Shown here piece after piece: positions 35,909-48,095 of a stretch of 64,000 bases of DNA (positions within the stretch are counted from its first letter, which is position 1; each line of letters starts with the position of its first letter). Made by a program: the position numbers and the translations under genes. Under the pieces are notes generated by a model, which saw nothing but the letters and a program-made list of their open reading frames with translations, ran no database searches and was not told the DNA's origin. This DNA is from Sphingomonadaceae bacterium (lineage in GTDB: Bacteria; Pseudomonadota; Alphaproteobacteria; Sphingomonadales; Sphingomonadaceae): contig RFPL01000013.1 in NCBI GenBank assembly GCA_009926135.1, positions 1 to 64,000 of the forward strand, written 5' to 3'.

Positions 35909-36064
35909 CGCAAGGACCGCGCCGTTCACGGCCCACTGGCGGTCAGCCAGCATGAAGCTGGAACTGGGCCACATGATGATGCCCAGGCCCTGACCAATCC
36001 AGAGCAGGCCCATGGCAATCGCCATGATCGCGATGATGCTCAGCAGAAAACGGATAGCGGCCAT
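35861..36064 (-). CDS. small two-helix membrane protein
   Basis: A 67-residue protein with two hydrophobic segments (IRFLLSIIAIMAIAMGLLWI and WAVNGAVLALFGAVGLWLL) and a basic RRRRA end. GGGGAG lies seven bases before the ATG. The 3' end overlaps the kinase-like gene tail to tail by 48 bases. I do not recognise a named family; it is probably an inner-membrane protein. Confidence 0.65.
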   Translation of the reverse strand: MAAIRFLLSIIAIMAIAMGLLWIGQGLGIIMWPSSSFMLADRQWAVNGAVLALFGAVGLWLLRRRRA

Positions 36065-36172
36065 GAAGAAACTCCCCCGGTTGGCGCCGTGATCGGCTGC
36101 CTATCGAAGGAGTTTCTGCTTAAAGTATGGCTTTGTCGAGCGGGACCTTGATCCAGGGTGCCCGCCGGCCAG

Positions 36173-37456
36173 TCAGCGCTTGTCGAGCGAGATGTAGTCG
36201 CGCTGCGTCGGGCCGGTGTAGAGCTGGCGAGGACGCCCGATCTTCTGGCCTGGATCGCTGATCATTTCGTTCCACTGCGCCACCCAGCCAACGGTGCGGG
36301 CCAGCGCGAACAGCGCAGTGAACATGGTGGTCGGGAAGCCGATCGCCGAGAGGATGATGCCCGAGTAGAAATCGACGTTCGGGAACAGCTTCTTCTCGAT
36401 GAAATAGGGATCGTTGAGCGCAAGCTCTTCCAGCCGCATTGCGGTTTCGAACAGCGGATCGGTGACCTTCAGCGCGTCGAACACTTCGCGCACGGTCTTC
36501 TGCATCACGGTCGCGCGCGGGTCGTAGTTCTTGTAGACGCGGTGACCGAAGCCCATCAGGCGGAACGGATCGTTCTTGTCCTTGGCGCGCTCGATGTAGT
36601 GCGGAATCTTGTCGGGCGTGCCGATTTCCTTGAGCATGTTGAGCGCGGCTTCGTTCGCGCCGCCATGCGCCGGGCCCCACAGGCAGGCGATCCCCGCCGC
36701 GATGCAGGCAAACGGGTTGGCACCCGAAGAACCGGCGAGACGCACGGTGCTGGTCGAGGCGTTCTGTTCGTGGTCGGCGTGGAGGATGAAAATCCGGTCC
36801 ATCGCGCGTTCCACCGCCGGGATCACTTCGTATTCCTCAGCCGGGACGCCGAAGGTCATCTTCAGGAAGTTCCCAGTGTAGGACAGGTTGTTGTCAGGGT
36901 AGATGAATGGCTGGCCGACCGAATACTTGTAAGCCATCGCCGCGATCGTCGGCATCTTGGCGATCAGGCGGTGGCTGGCGATCTTGCGCTGCAGCGGATC
37001 GGAAATGTCGGTGCTGTCATGGTAGAAGGCCGAAAGCGCGCCGACCACGCCGCACATGATTGCCATCGGGTGCGCATCGCGGCGGAATCCGCGATAGAAG
37101 GTGGCCAGCTGTTCGTGCAGCATGGTGTGGCGCGTGATGGTGCGGCTGAAATCGCCCAGCTCGGCCTGGCTCGGCAGTTCGCCGTTGAGCAGCAGGTAGC
37201 TGACTTCCATGAAGCTGGAATGCTCGGCCAGCTGGCCGATCGGGTAACCGCGATGCAGCAGCACGCCTTCATCGCCATCGATGTAGGTCAGGGCGCTTTC
37301 GCAGCTCGCCGTACTGGTAAAGCCCGGATCGAAGGTGAACATGCCCGTCTGGGCATAGAGCTTGCGGATATCGATCACGTCCGGACCGACGCTGCCCGAC
37401 AGCACCGGATAATCGAAATCCTGGCCGTTCGCGTTCAGTTTCACCTGGTTGCCCAC
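36173..37456 (-). CDS. gltA: citrate synthase
   Basis: A 427-residue type II citrate synthase condensing acetyl-CoA and oxaloacetate. The catalytic histidine regions are visible as [12 protein letters not shown] and [15 protein letters not shown], with HEQNAS between them. The GTG at 37456 with AAGGAG nine bases upstream is the best start and gives the usual family length and N-terminus. It lies 13 bases downstream of gltX in the same direction. Confidence 0.96.
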   Translation of the reverse strand: MGNQVKLNANGQDFDYPVLSGSVGPDVIDIRKLYAQTGMFTFDPGFTSTASCESALTYIDGDEGVLLHRGYPIGQLAEHSSFMEVSYLLLNGELPSQAELGDFSRTITRHTMLHEQLATFYRGFRRDAHPMAIMCGVVGALSAFYHDSTDISDPLQRKIASHRLIAKMPTIAAMAYKYSVGQPFIYPDNNLSYTGNFLKMTFGVPAEEYEVIPAVERAMDRIFILHADHEQNASTSTVRLAGSSGANPFACIAAGIACLWGPAHGGANEAALNMLKEIGTPDKIPHYIERAKDKNDPFRLMGFGHRVYKNYDPRATVMQKTVREVFDALKVTDPLFETAMRLEELALNDPYFIEKKLFPNVDFYSGIILSAIGFPTTMFTALFALARTVGWVAQWNEMISDPGQKIGRPRQLYTGPTQRDYISLDKR

Positions 37457-37469
37457 CTGTCTTGCTCCT

Positions 37470-38924
37470 TCAATCCTGCGCCGCACCGGCCGGAACCGCC
37501 TGGGCGGCAATCCGCGCCAGACTCTCGTCCCGACCAAGCAGAACCAATACGTCGAATATACCCGGGGAGGTTGTCTGGCCCGTTAGCGCGGCCCTAAGGG
37601 GTTGCGCAAGCTTTCCGAGACCGAGGCCAAGCTCTTCCGCCATCGCCTTGAGACTGGCCTCGAGGCTTTCCAGAGTCCAGTCGTTTTGCGCTGTGATCCG
37701 GGCTGCTACCTGCCCCAGCAGTGCGCGGGCATCGTCGGTCAGCAAGGCCGCGGCCTTGTCCTCGATCGTCAGCGGGCGCTGGGCGAACAGGAACGCGGCA
37801 TTGGCGGCCAGCTCGTTCAGGTCCTTGGCGCGGACCTTCAGGACCGGCATCGCCCGTGCGAGCAGGTCTTCGTCGATCGGACCGGCCATACGCGGGGCGA
37901 CCAGCGTGGCCAGGCGGGCATCGTCAGCCTCGCGCAGGTAGTGGCCATTCAGGTTCAGCAGCTTGGCGAGGTCGAAGCGGGACGGGCTCTTGCCAACATG
38001 GGCAATGTCGAACCATTCGACCGCCTGGTCGCGGCTGATGATTTCTTCGTCGCCGTGGCCCCAGCCCAGCCGCAGCAGGTAATTGAACATCGCCTCGGGC
38101 AGCACGCCCAGCTCGTCACGATAGGCATCGACGCCCAGCGCACCATGACGCTTTGACAGCTTGGCACCGTCATGTCCGTGGATCAGCGGTACGTGGGCAT
38201 AGACCGGTTCGGGCCAGCCCATGTGGCGGATGATCGCGAGCTGGCGGAAGGCGTTGTTAAGGTGGTCATCGCCGCGGATCACATGGGTCACGCCCATGTC
38301 GTGATCGTCCACCACCACGGCCAGCATGTAGGTTGGCGTGCCGTCGGAACGCAGCAGGACGAAATCATCGAGCTCGGCGTTGTTCACCGTGACCTGGCCC
38401 TGCACCTGATCCTCGATCACCGTTTCGCCCTCGCGCGGAGCCTTGATCCGCACGACGAAGGGCTGATCGGCCGGTGCGCTGGCGGGATCGGCATCGCGCC
38501 ATTCGCTGTCGATCCGGAAGGTGCGGCGTTCGGCCTGGGCGGCTTCGCGGCGGGCAGCCAGCTCTTCCTGGGTCAGGTAGCAGCGATAGGCATGGCCGGC
38601 AGCGAGCAACTGGTGCGCGACTTCGGCGTGGCGATCGGAGCGGGCGAACTGGAAGGTGGCGGGTTCGTCGCCAGCAAGGCCCAGCCACTCGAGCCCGTCG
38701 AAGATCGCGGCAATGGCCGGTTCGGTCGACCGCGCGCGGTCGGTGTCCTCGATCCGCAGCAGATAGGTGCCGCCATGGTGGCGGGCATAGAGCCAGTTGA
38801 ACAGCGCGGTGCGCGCGCCGCCAATGTGCAGATAACCAGTCGGGGAGGGGGCAAAGCGGGTAACGACCGGACGACCGGCCGCATTTTCGCTGGTTGCTCC
38901 GCCACTTGCCATTACCGGTTCCAT
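37470..38924 (-). CDS. gltX: glutamyl-tRNA synthetase
   Basis: A 484-residue class I synthetase. The HIGH-type motif is in [17 protein letters not shown] near residue 22, and the KMSKS-type motif is [13 protein letters not shown] codons at 38924 and 38912 are both possible starts, each with only a weak ribosome site. It charges tRNA-Glu, and the length is normal. It diverges from comEC, with just 16 bases between the chosen starts, so the promoters must overlap coding sequence. Confidence 0.95.
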   Translation of the reverse strand: MEPVMASGGATSENAAGRPVVTRFAPSPTGYLHIGGARTALFNWLYARHHGGTYLLRIEDTDRARSTEPAIAAIFDGLEWLGLAGDEPATFQFARSDRHAEVAHQLLAAGHAYRCYLTQEELAARREAAQAERRTFRIDSEWRDADPASAPADQPFVVRIKAPREGETVIEDQVQGQVTVNNAELDDFVLLRSDGTPTYMLAVVVDDHDMGVTHVIRGDDHLNNAFRQLAIIRHMGWPEPVYAHVPLIHGHDGAKLSKRHGALGVDAYRDELGVLPEAMFNYLLRLGWGHGDEEIISRDQAVEWFDIAHVGKSPSRFDLAKLLNLNGHYLREADDARLATLVAPRMAGPIDEDLLARAMPVLKVRAKDLNELAANAAFLFAQRPLTIEDKAAALLTDDARALLGQVAARITAQNDWTLESLEASLKAMAEELGLGLGKLAQPLRAALTGQTTSPGIFDVLVLLGRDESLARIAAQAVPAGAAQD

Positions 38925-38940
38925 CCTGTCTTGTCCCGGC

Positions 38941-41151
38941 ATGGCCCATGAAGCCTTGCCCGATGTGCCGTTTGACAACGCCCCCGCTGGGGGCGCTGCA
39001 GTGCAGCATGGCCCTTGGCGCAAGCGCGCGAACTTGGCAAGCGGACTTAGCGTCATCGAAGCCTTCCTGGCCAAGGCCGGATTTGCCCGCGCACCGTGGC
39101 TGGTCGTGGGCTTTGCCGCCGGGATCGGCGGCTGGTTTGCGCTGCCCTCGGCAGGGTGGTGGACCGCCTTGATGCTGGCGTGCGGCGGCGTGGCAGTGGG
39201 GGCCATGCTCTTGCTGCGTGAGGAAGGGTCGTTTCCGTTCCTGCGCCAGGCGCTGGCTGCACTGGCAATCGCCATGGCGCTGGGCTGCGGGCATGTCTGG
39301 GTCAAATCCAGCCTTGTCGGTGCGCCGCCGATCGTCCGGCCGCAAGCGGCGGAACTGGCCGGCACGGTGCTGTCCCGGCAGGAGCAGCCTGCGGAAGGCC
39401 GAGTGCGGCTGCTGCTGGCGACGCGGGAGCCAGTGAGCGGACGGGCGATCAAGGTGCGAATCAATGTTCCCGTGGCGCTCGACCGGGCCGAACTGCGTCC
39501 CGGTGCCGCGGTCCGACTGCGGGCCCGGCTCGTGCCGCCAGCGCCGCCAATGCTGCCGGGAGGCTATGATTTCGCGCGGGCCGCCTGGTTCCAGGGGATC
39601 GCGGCGACCGGATCGGCGCTGGGCGCTGTTACCGTGGTGCGCGCGGGACCATCCGGCGGCGGGCTGGAGGGCATCCAGCGCGCCCTCTCGGCCCATGTCC
39701 GCGCGCAACTGCCCGGCTCGGCTGGCGCGATTGCGGCGGCCTATGCCAGCGGCGACCGCGGTGCGATCTCGGAGGCGGACGAGGAAGCCATGCGCAATTC
39801 GGGGCTGGCTCACCTGCTTTCGATCAGCGGCCTCCACGTCAGCGCGGTGATTGCCGCAGTCTATGTCGTGGTGCTCAAGCTGGGCGCGCTCTGGCCCTGG
39901 CTGGCGCTGCGGGTGCGCTTGCCGCTGGCGGCAGCGGCGGGCGGGGCGCTGGCGGGGATCGGCTACACTCTGCTGACCGGGGCCGAGGTGCCAACGGTGC
40001 GATCCTGCATTGCCGCATTGCTGGTCCTGGCAGCGCTGGCGCTGGGGCGCGAGGCATTGTCACTGCGGATGATCGCGGTGGCGGCCTTTGTCGTTCTGCT
40101 GTTCTGGCCAGACGCGCTTGTCGGACCAAGCTTCCAGATGAGCTTTGCCGCAGTGATCGCCATCGTTGCGCTGCACGGTACTGCACCGATCCAGTCCTTC
40201 CTGGCCCCGCGCGAGGAAGGTTGGCCGGTGCGGGCTGCACGCAATCTTGCCATGCTGCTGCTGACCGGCGTGGTGATCGAACTGGCCTTGATGCCAATTG
40301 GCCTGTTCCACTTTCACCAGTCGGGGGCTTACGGTGCCCTGGCCAATGTCATCGCGATCCCGTTGACCACCTTTGTGTCGATGCCGCTGATCGCGCTGGC
40401 CTTGCTGCTCGATTCGGCCGGGCTGGGCGCGCCAGTGTGGTGGCTGGCCGGCCAGTCGCTCGATGCGCTGCTGGCAATCGCGCACTTCACCGCCAGCCAG
40501 CCGGGCGCGGTTTCGACCATGCCGGCGATGGGGCGGGGGGCCTTCATGCTGTTCGCCGCGGGAGGGCTGTGGCTGGCGCTGTGGCAGGGCCGGGTACGAC
40601 TGTGGGGACTGGCGCCCGCCGGCCTCGGCGCATTGTTACTGGTAACGCTGACGCCGCCCGACTTGCTGGTATCCGGCGACGGGCGCCATGTCGGGTTAAC
40701 GGGAGAGGTTCCCGGTGAACTGTTGGTCCTGCGCGCAGGGGGCGAGGGCTTTGCCCGCGACACGCTGCTGGAGCTGGCCGGGATGAGCGGCACCCCGCGC
40801 AGTCTCGATCAATGGCCGGGTGCGCGGTGCAATGCCGATCTGTGCATGGTCCAGATCCACCGGGGTGATCGCGACTGGCACGTGCTGATGACACGCACCC
40901 GCGACCGGCTGCCCGAGCGTGAATTGGCGGCGGCTTGCGAGCGAGTGGATCTGGTGATTTCGGACCGCTGGCTGCCGCGCTCCTGCCGCCCGAAATGGCT
41001 CAAGGCGGACCGGCGCTATCTGGAGCGGAGCGGGGGGCTGGCGATCAATCTGGAAAAACGCGAAGTGGTCAGCGTGGCTGATAGCCAAGGCGACCACGGC
41101 TGGTGGACCGGGCCGGAACCGTATCGGCCCTGGCCCAAATCCAGGCCTTAG
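38941..41151 (+). CDS. ComEC/Rec2-family DNA-uptake membrane protein
   Basis: A 736-residue polytopic protein. The N-terminal part fits the DUF4131-like domain. The competence domain carries the family motif [14 protein letters not shown] near residue 300, followed by about eight membrane segments up to residue 560. The C-terminal soluble part (about 575-736) lies where ComEC has a metallo-beta-lactamase domain, but no HxHxDH zinc motif is seen, so that domain is degenerate. The start at 38941 has no good ribosome site and may lie further in. It would form the inner-membrane channel for transforming DNA. Confidence 0.88.
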   Translation: MAHEALPDVPFDNAPAGGAAVQHGPWRKRANLASGLSVIEAFLAKAGFARAPWLVVGFAAGIGGWFALPSAGWWTALMLACGGVAVGAMLLLREEGSFPFLRQALAALAIAMALGCGHVWVKSSLVGAPPIVRPQAAELAGTVLSRQEQPAEGRVRLLLATREPVSGRAIKVRINVPVALDRAELRPGAAVRLRARLVPPAPPMLPGGYDFARAAWFQGIAATGSALGAVTVVRAGPSGGGLEGIQRALSAHVRAQLPGSAGAIAAAYASGDRGAISEADEEAMRNSGLAHLLSISGLHVSAVIAAVYVVVLKLGALWPWLALRVRLPLAAAAGGALAGIGYTLLTGAEVPTVRSCIAALLVLAALALGREALSLRMIAVAAFVVLLFWPDALVGPSFQMSFAAVIAIVALHGTAPIQSFLAPREEGWPVRAARNLAMLLLTGVVIELALMPIGLFHFHQSGAYGALANVIAIPLTTFVSMPLIALALLLDSAGLGAPVWWLAGQSLDALLAIAHFTASQPGAVSTMPAMGRGAFMLFAAGGLWLALWQGRVRLWGLAPAGLGALLLVTLTPPDLLVSGDGRHVGLTGEVPGELLVLRAGGEGFARDTLLELAGMSGTPRSLDQWPGARCNADLCMVQIHRGDRDWHVLMTRTRDRLPERELAAACERVDLVISDRWLPRSCRPKWLKADRRYLERSGGLAINLEKREVVSVADSQGDHGWWTGPEPYRPWPKSRP

Positions 41152-41837
41152 TGATACCGGCGGAGCAGGCCCGCGAGCTTGCCTTGAACCAGCACTTCGC
41201 CAGCGCGGTAGATCTGCGGTTCGTAAGCTGCATTGGCCGGATCGAGCCGGATCATGCCGTTGTCGCGGTGCAGGTACTTGAGAGTCGCTTCCTCACCGCG
41301 GACCAGCGCGACGACAATCTCTCCGTCGCGGGCGGTGTCGGTCTTGCGGATCAGGGCGTAGTCGCCGTCGAAGATGCCGGCTTCGATCATCGAATCGCCG
41401 GAAACCTCCAGCGCATAATGCTCACCCGCGCCGAGCAGGGCGGCGGGCACCGGCAGCATCGCGCTGGTCTCCATCGCTTCGATCGGCACACCCGCGGCGA
41501 TGCGGCCGTGCAGCGGAATCTCGATGACATCGTTGGCCGGGGCAGGCTTGGCTTCGGGCGGACGGATCACCGCGGCGGCGGGCGTGTTGGAATTCGCAGC
41601 GCGCGGTGCCTTGGTGACGACGTCCTCAGGCTGCTTGAGCACTTCCAGCGCGCGGGCGCGGTTAGGAAGCCGCCGGATGAACCCGCGTTCCTCAAGCGCC
41701 GAGATCAGGCGGTGCACGCCCGACTTCGACTTGAGGTCCAGCGCTTCCTTCATTTCCTCAAACGAGGGTGAGACGCCTGTCTCTTCAAGCTTTACCTGGA
41801 TGAACCGGATCAGTTCATGCTGCTTGCGGGTCAGCAT
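41148..41837 (-). CDS. lexA: LexA repressor / SOS response regulator
   Basis: A 229-residue LexA. An N-terminal winged helix (residues 1-65) is followed by a linker and an S24 peptidase-like domain. The self-cleavage bond is Ala115-Gly116 (GRIAAGVP), and the catalytic dyad is Ser149 (SGDSMIEAG) and Lys187. RecA-DNA filaments stimulate cleavage after DNA damage. Two LexA boxes just upstream indicate autoregulation. It is the last gene of the ppiD-trp-moa-moe-lexA series. Confidence 0.97.
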   Translation of the reverse strand: MLTRKQHELIRFIQVKLEETGVSPSFEEMKEALDLKSKSGVHRLISALEERGFIRRLPNRARALEVLKQPEDVVTKAPRAANSNTPAAAVIRPPEAKPAPANDVIEIPLHGRIAAGVPIEAMETSAMLPVPAALLGAGEHYALEVSGDSMIEAGIFDGDYALIRKTDTARDGEIVVALVRGEEATLKYLHRDNGMIRLDPANAAYEPQIYRAGEVLVQGKLAGLLRRYH

Positions 41838-41876
41838 CGCCTCAAACCTCCCATTCGCGGCCGGGAGAACACCAGT

Positions 41877-41891
41877 GTTCCCGTGCCGTTC
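41877..41891 (-). promoter_or_regulatory. LexA box 1 (GAAC-N7-GAAC on minus strand)
   Basis: The plus strand reads GTTC-CCGTGCC-GTTC, that is GAAC-N7-GAAC on the lexA coding strand, the alphaproteobacterial LexA operator. It lies 40-54 bases before the lexA start. Confidence 0.85.
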
Positions 41892-41894
41892 AGT

Positions 41895-41909
41895 GAACGA
41901 ATGCGGAAC
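41895..41909 (+). promoter_or_regulatory. LexA box 2 (GAAC-N7-GAAC)
   Basis: GAAC-GAATGCG-GAAC in the opposite orientation to box 1, separated by three bases. The pair makes a larger dyad centred at 41893 in front of lexA. Confidence 0.83.
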
Positions 41910-41933
41910 AGTTAAGCAACATTAATTCGGCAG

Positions 41934-43136
41934 TCAAGCAATTCCGCCATTTTCGAGCGGATAGACCGAAACGACCGTTCCAGTTGGCAGTATCGGGCTT
42001 CCGGCGGCTCGGTCGATCAGGCAATTGCTCCCCGCCAGCGCGGCCAGCGCGCCGCTGTCCTGGCCGAAGGACGGCGATACATCGCTGCCGTCGAGGACGC
42101 CGCGCAGGAATTCGCGCCGGTCGCCACCCGCCGCCAGATCGGCGGCCAGGATGGCGCTGAGCCGGACCGGGAGGGGGTTTGCTGCCCCCGAAAGCTGACG
42201 CAGCATCGGCAACAGGAACAGCCAGGCGGTAACGAAGCTCGAAACCGGATTGCCGGGCAGGCCCAGAATGATCTGCCGTCCGCGCCGCGCCACCAGCAAG
42301 GGTTTGCCGGGCTTGATCGCCACCTTCCAGAAGTCGAGTTCCGCGCCCCAGGCCTGCAGCGCCGGGATCACCAGATCGTGATCGCCCACCGAAGCGCCGC
42401 CGCTCGTGATGATCAGATCGGCATCCGCTGATGCATCCAGCGCTGCAATCAGCGCGTCGATTCGGTCCGGCACCGGTCCGCGCCGGATCACGGTGCAGGC
42501 GTGGCTGGCGACCAGCGCCGCCAGCATCGCCCCGTTGCTGGCCGGAACCTGGTGCGCCGCGCAATCGGCTGGATCGGCGGCCAGTTCGTCGCCGCTGTCG
42601 ATGATCGTCAGCCGCGGCACCCGGCGGACGGCGACATGGCGGTGCCCGGCCGTGAGGGCGAGGGCGACATGGGCCGGACCCAGCCGAGTGCCGCGTTCTG
42701 CCAGTACCGTTCCCTCGGCAAAGTCTGACCCGGGGCGGCGGATATGCCTGCCGGGCATTCCGGGGCCATCACCTGTCAGGATCAGGCGGTCGCCGTCACG
42801 CGCGACATCTTCCTGCAAGACCACGGTACCAGCCCCGTCTGGCAGTACCGCCCCGGTGGAAATCCGCACGGCCTGTCCTGGAGCGACGAAACCGGCAAAG
42901 GGGTGACCGGCGGCGCTCTCTCCGATCACTTGCCAGGGGCCAATGAGGTCGGTTTCGGTCACGGCATAGCCATCCATGGCCGAGAGTGCGCAGCCCGGCT
43001 GGGTCCGGGCGGCAACCAGCGGCTCGGCCAGCCAGCGTCCGAGCGCCGACGGTGGATCGACCCGTTCCAGCGGCAGCGGCTCAGCCAGGGCAAGCAGCCT
43101 CGCCTGGGCCTCTTCCAGCGGCAGCGGCGCGGCCAT
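41934..43136 (-). CDS. moeA: molybdopterin molybdotransferase
   Basis: A 400-residue MoeA/Glp-family enzyme inserting molybdate into adenylylated molybdopterin. The N-terminal SAMDGYA motif, the MoCF-fold TSGGASVGDHDL motif and the GLPGNPVSSFV stretch are all diagnostic. The ATG at 43136 and a GTG at 43139 both overlap the moaC stop. It follows moaC directly, so two steps of molybdenum cofactor synthesis are coupled. Confidence 0.95.
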   Translation of the reverse strand: MAAPLPLEEAQARLLALAEPLPLERVDPPSALGRWLAEPLVAARTQPGCALSAMDGYAVTETDLIGPWQVIGESAAGHPFAGFVAPGQAVRISTGAVLPDGAGTVVLQEDVARDGDRLILTGDGPGMPGRHIRRPGSDFAEGTVLAERGTRLGPAHVALALTAGHRHVAVRRVPRLTIIDSGDELAADPADCAAHQVPASNGAMLAALVASHACTVIRRGPVPDRIDALIAALDASADADLIITSGGASVGDHDLVIPALQAWGAELDFWKVAIKPGKPLLVARRGRQIILGLPGNPVSSFVTAWLFLLPMLRQLSGAANPLPVRLSAILAADLAAGGDRREFLRGVLDGSDVSPSFGQDSGALAALAGSNCLIDRAAGSPILPTGTVVSVYPLENGGIA

Positions 43137-43609
43137 CACGCGCCGGCCGTCCAGTCGCCCGACTTGCCGCCGCGCTTCTCCAGCAGCCGCACGCCGCCGA
43201 TCACCATGCCCTTGTCGAGCGCCTTTGCCATGTCGTAGATTGTCAACAGCGCCACGGAAGTCGCTGTAAGGGCTTCCATTTCCACGCCAGTCTGGCCGGA
43301 CAACCGGGCCAGTGCCGTTACCCGCACACCATCAGCTTCGAATTCGAAATCCACCGAGACCTTGGACAATGCCAGCGGATGGCACAGCGGGATCAGTTCG
43401 CTGGTCTTCTTGGCAGCCATGATCCCGGCAATCCGGGCGGTGGCAAGGACATCGCCCTTCTTCACCGCGCCGGCGCGGATCGCGGCCAGCGCTTCGGCTG
43501 ACATGGTGATCCGCCCTTCGGCCACGGCTTCGCGGACAGTGGCCGGCTTGGCCGATACGTCGACCATCGCGGCGTTGCCGGCATCATCGAGGTGGGTAAG
43601 CTTCGTCAT
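43136..43609 (-). CDS. moaC: cyclic pyranopterin monophosphate synthase
   Basis: A 157-residue MoaC, which with MoaA converts GTP to cyclic pyranopterin monophosphate. Conserved blocks are [14 protein letters not shown] near the N-terminus, [13 protein letters not shown], and GVEMEALTA in the active site. The ATG at 43609 gives normal family length; the longer frame overlaps trpC. It overlaps moeA at its stop. Confidence 0.97.
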   Translation of the reverse strand: MTKLTHLDDAGNAAMVDVSAKPATVREAVAEGRITMSAEALAAIRAGAVKKGDVLATARIAGIMAAKKTSELIPLCHPLALSKVSVDFEFEADGVRVTALARLSGQTGVEMEALTATSVALLTIYDMAKALDKGMVIGGVRLLEKRGGKSGDWTAGA

Positions 43610-43647
43610 GCGCGCAGTCTTGTCAGAAAGCGCAGGGCAGGGCCAGC

Positions 43648-44424
43648 CTATCCAAATAGCAGGGTGCGTGTGGCGGCCTCGACATCGGCTTGCCGCATCA
43701 GGCTTTCGCCGACCAGGAACGTGCGGACATTGCTGGCGGCCATGAGCTGGCAATCGGCATGGCTGCCGATCCCGCTTTCGCAGACCAGCAGGACGTCGGC
43801 CGGGACCATTGCCGCGAGCCGCTCGGTCGTGGCGAGATCAACCTCGAAGGTCTTGAGGTTACGGTTGTTAACCCCCACCAACTTCGAGCTGAGGTACTTG
43901 AGCGCACGCTCCATCTCTGCCTCGTCATGGACCTCTACCAGCACATCGAGGCCCTGTTCGCGCGCCGCTGCCTCGATCTCGGCCATTGCCGCGTCTTCCA
44001 GCGCCGCGACGATGATCAGGATCGCGTCAGCCCCCATCGCCTGCGCCTCGGCGCATTGCCAAGGATCGACCATGAAGTCCTTGCGGATCACAGGCAGGTC
44101 GCAAGCCGCGCGGGCTGCGATCAGGTAATCCTCATGCCCCTGGAAGTAGGGCGCATCGGTCAGCACCGAGAGGCAGGCCGCGCCGCCGGCCTGATAGGCG
44201 CGGGCATGGGCCGCCGGATCGAAGTCGGCGCGGATCAGGCCCTTGGAGGGGCTGGCCTTCTTGATCTCGGCAATCAGGGCAAAGCCCTCGGCCGCCTTGG
44301 CGCGCAGGGCAGCCTCAAACCCGCGCACCGGGGTGGGCGCGGGCCAGTGGCCCAGCCCCTGCGGCTTGCGGGCGGCCACTTCCACCCGCTTGGTGGCGCA
44401 GATTTCAGCGAGCTTGTCAGTCAT
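43648..44424 (-). CDS. trpC: indole-3-glycerol phosphate synthase
   Basis: A 258-residue TIM-barrel TrpC of tryptophan synthesis. The family motif [15 protein letters not shown] is near residue 55. [12 protein letters not shown] and the C-terminal ESGIGSHAD are also present. The ATG at 44424 overlaps the trpD stop by four bases. It is not fused to TrpF. Confidence 0.97.
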   Translation of the reverse strand: MTDKLAEICATKRVEVAARKPQGLGHWPAPTPVRGFEAALRAKAAEGFALIAEIKKASPSKGLIRADFDPAAHARAYQAGGAACLSVLTDAPYFQGHEDYLIAARAACDLPVIRKDFMVDPWQCAEAQAMGADAILIIVAALEDAAMAEIEAAAREQGLDVLVEVHDEAEMERALKYLSSKLVGVNNRNLKTFEVDLATTERLAAMVPADVLLVCESGIGSHADCQLMAASNVRTFLVGESLMRQADVEAATRTLLFG

Positions 44425-45386
44425 TTCACAGTCTCGATCCAGCAATCCAGCAGCGCGTTGGCGAGGCCTTTGTCGATGGCTTCGGCGGCTTCCTCGACGC
44501 CTTCGAACAAGTCGTCGGTCTGGCCCGCGACCACCAGCGCGGCGGCGCTGTTGAGGAGGACGGCATCACGATAGGCACCGGTTTCGCCCAGCAGCAGTTG
44601 GCGCAGGGCTTCGGCATTGTGTGCCGCCTCGCCGCCGCGCAGGTCTGCCAACGGGTGGCTGGGCAGGCCGGCGTCCTCTGGGCGCAGTTCAGCCGGCAGC
44701 GGCGGCAGGCCAATTGCGGCCATGTAGCTGGTGCCCTCGATCGAGAGCTCGTCCAGCCCTTCCGCGCCCGAGACGATCAGCGCTGCCTCGGTGCCGAGCA
44801 GTTCCATCGCCTGCTTGTAAAGAGCGATCAGGCCGGGCTGGGCCACGCCAACCAGCTGGCGGGTAACTCCGGCCGGATTCGCCAGCGGGCCGCAGAGATT
44901 GAAGATCGTCCGCCGCCCCAGCGCCTTGCGGATCGGACCGACGCGGGCCAGCGCAGGGTGATGGGCCTGGGCGAACAGGAAGGCGATGCCGAGGTCGGGC
45001 AGGGTCTGTTCGGCAAGTTCCGAGGCGCGGGCAAGGTTAAGGCCCAGCGCCTCCAGCGTATCGGCCCCGCCGGCCTTGCTCGATGCGGCGCGGTTGCCGT
45101 GCTTGGCCACCGGTACGCCGCAGGCCGCCACAACCAGCGCCACGGCAGTCGAAACGTTGAGGCTGTGCTGGCCATCGCCGCCCGTGCCGCAGACATCGAT
45201 CGCGCCTGCCGGGGCGGTGATGCGCTTCATCCGCGCTCGCATCGCCCGGACCAGTCCGGCGACTTCGGCGGCAGTCTCGCCGCGGTCGGCAAGGTCAATC
45301 AGGGTGGCGGCGATCTCGTCGTCAGCCATGCCGCCGTCGAGCATGCGCCCGAACAGCGCCTCGGCTTCCCCCAGCGACAGGCTCAC
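44421..45386 (-). CDS. trpD: anthranilate phosphoribosyltransferase
   Basis: A 321-residue TrpD. The PRPP-binding [16 protein letters not shown] and [15 protein letters not shown] blocks are visible. The GTG at 45386 lies in a GTGA overlap with trpG, matching the coupled style of this operon; a start further upstream would intrude into trpG. It transfers phosphoribose to anthranilate. Confidence 0.96.
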   Translation of the reverse strand: MSLSLGEAEALFGRMLDGGMADDEIAATLIDLADRGETAAEVAGLVRAMRARMKRITAPAGAIDVCGTGGDGQHSLNVSTAVALVVAACGVPVAKHGNRAASSKAGGADTLEALGLNLARASELAEQTLPDLGIAFLFAQAHHPALARVGPIRKALGRRTIFNLCGPLANPAGVTRQLVGVAQPGLIALYKQAMELLGTEAALIVSGAEGLDELSIEGTSYMAAIGLPPLPAELRPEDAGLPSHPLADLRGGEAAHNAEALRQLLLGETGAYRDAVLLNSAAALVVAGQTDDLFEGVEEAAEAIDKGLANALLDCWIETVK

Positions 45387-45967
45387 GCCAGTTCCTTCGC
45401 CTTGATCCCGCACAGGCCCAGGAAGTTGGCCAGCATGGCGTGGCCGTGTTCGGTGGCAATCGATTCGGGGTGGAACTGCACGCCGTGGATCGGCAGATGC
45501 GCATGGCGGAAGCCCATGACGTGGCCATCGTCCGAGCGGGCGTTGACGACCAGGGTCTCGGGAATGTCCTCGACAATCAGCGAGTGATAGCGGGTGGCGG
45601 TGACGGGCGAAGGTACGCCCTTGAACACGCCCGTGCCATCATGGGTGACCGGCGAGGTCTTGCCGTGCATCAGCCCGCCGCGCACCACCTTGCCGCCAAA
45701 GTACTGCCCGATCGACTGATGCCCCAGGCACACGCCCAGCAGCGGCTTGCCGGCGTCGGCACAGGCACCCACCAGATCGAGGCTGATCCCGGCTTCGTTC
45801 GGGGTGCAAGGGCCGGGAGAGATAAGGAAGCCTTGTGCGCCGCTGCTGATCGCCTGCCCCGCCGACAGCGCATCGTTGCGCACGACCTCAACTTCTGCGC
45901 CCAGTTCCATCAGGTAATGGACCAGGTTCCAGGTGAAGCTGTCGTAATTGTCGATAACGAGGATCAT
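45383..45967 (-). CDS. trpG: anthranilate synthase component II (glutamine amidotransferase)
   Basis: A 194-residue class I glutamine amidotransferase. It has [18 protein letters not shown] at the N-terminus, the nucleophile Cys in [10 protein letters not shown], and the His-Glu pair in [14 protein letters not shown]. It supplies ammonia to TrpE and may double as PabA. It lies 63 bases downstream of the iminopeptidase gene rather than next to trpE. Confidence 0.96.
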   Translation of the reverse strand: MILVIDNYDSFTWNLVHYLMELGAEVEVVRNDALSAGQAISSGAQGFLISPGPCTPNEAGISLDLVGACADAGKPLLGVCLGHQSIGQYFGGKVVRGGLMHGKTSPVTHDGTGVFKGVPSPVTATRYHSLIVEDIPETLVVNARSDDGHVMGFRHAHLPIHGVQFHPESIATEHGHAMLANFLGLCGIKAKELA

Positions 45968-46030
45968 GGCCGCGCCCATAAGGGCAAGCGAAGCGATTGG
46001 CCAGACAAGCTTGCTTGCCGGGCGTGAGGC

Positions 46031-48054
<2,024 letters not shown>

Positions 48055-48095
48055 GGTTGGCACGCTAGCCGAGCGCTGCTCCGGGTCAAGCTAGT

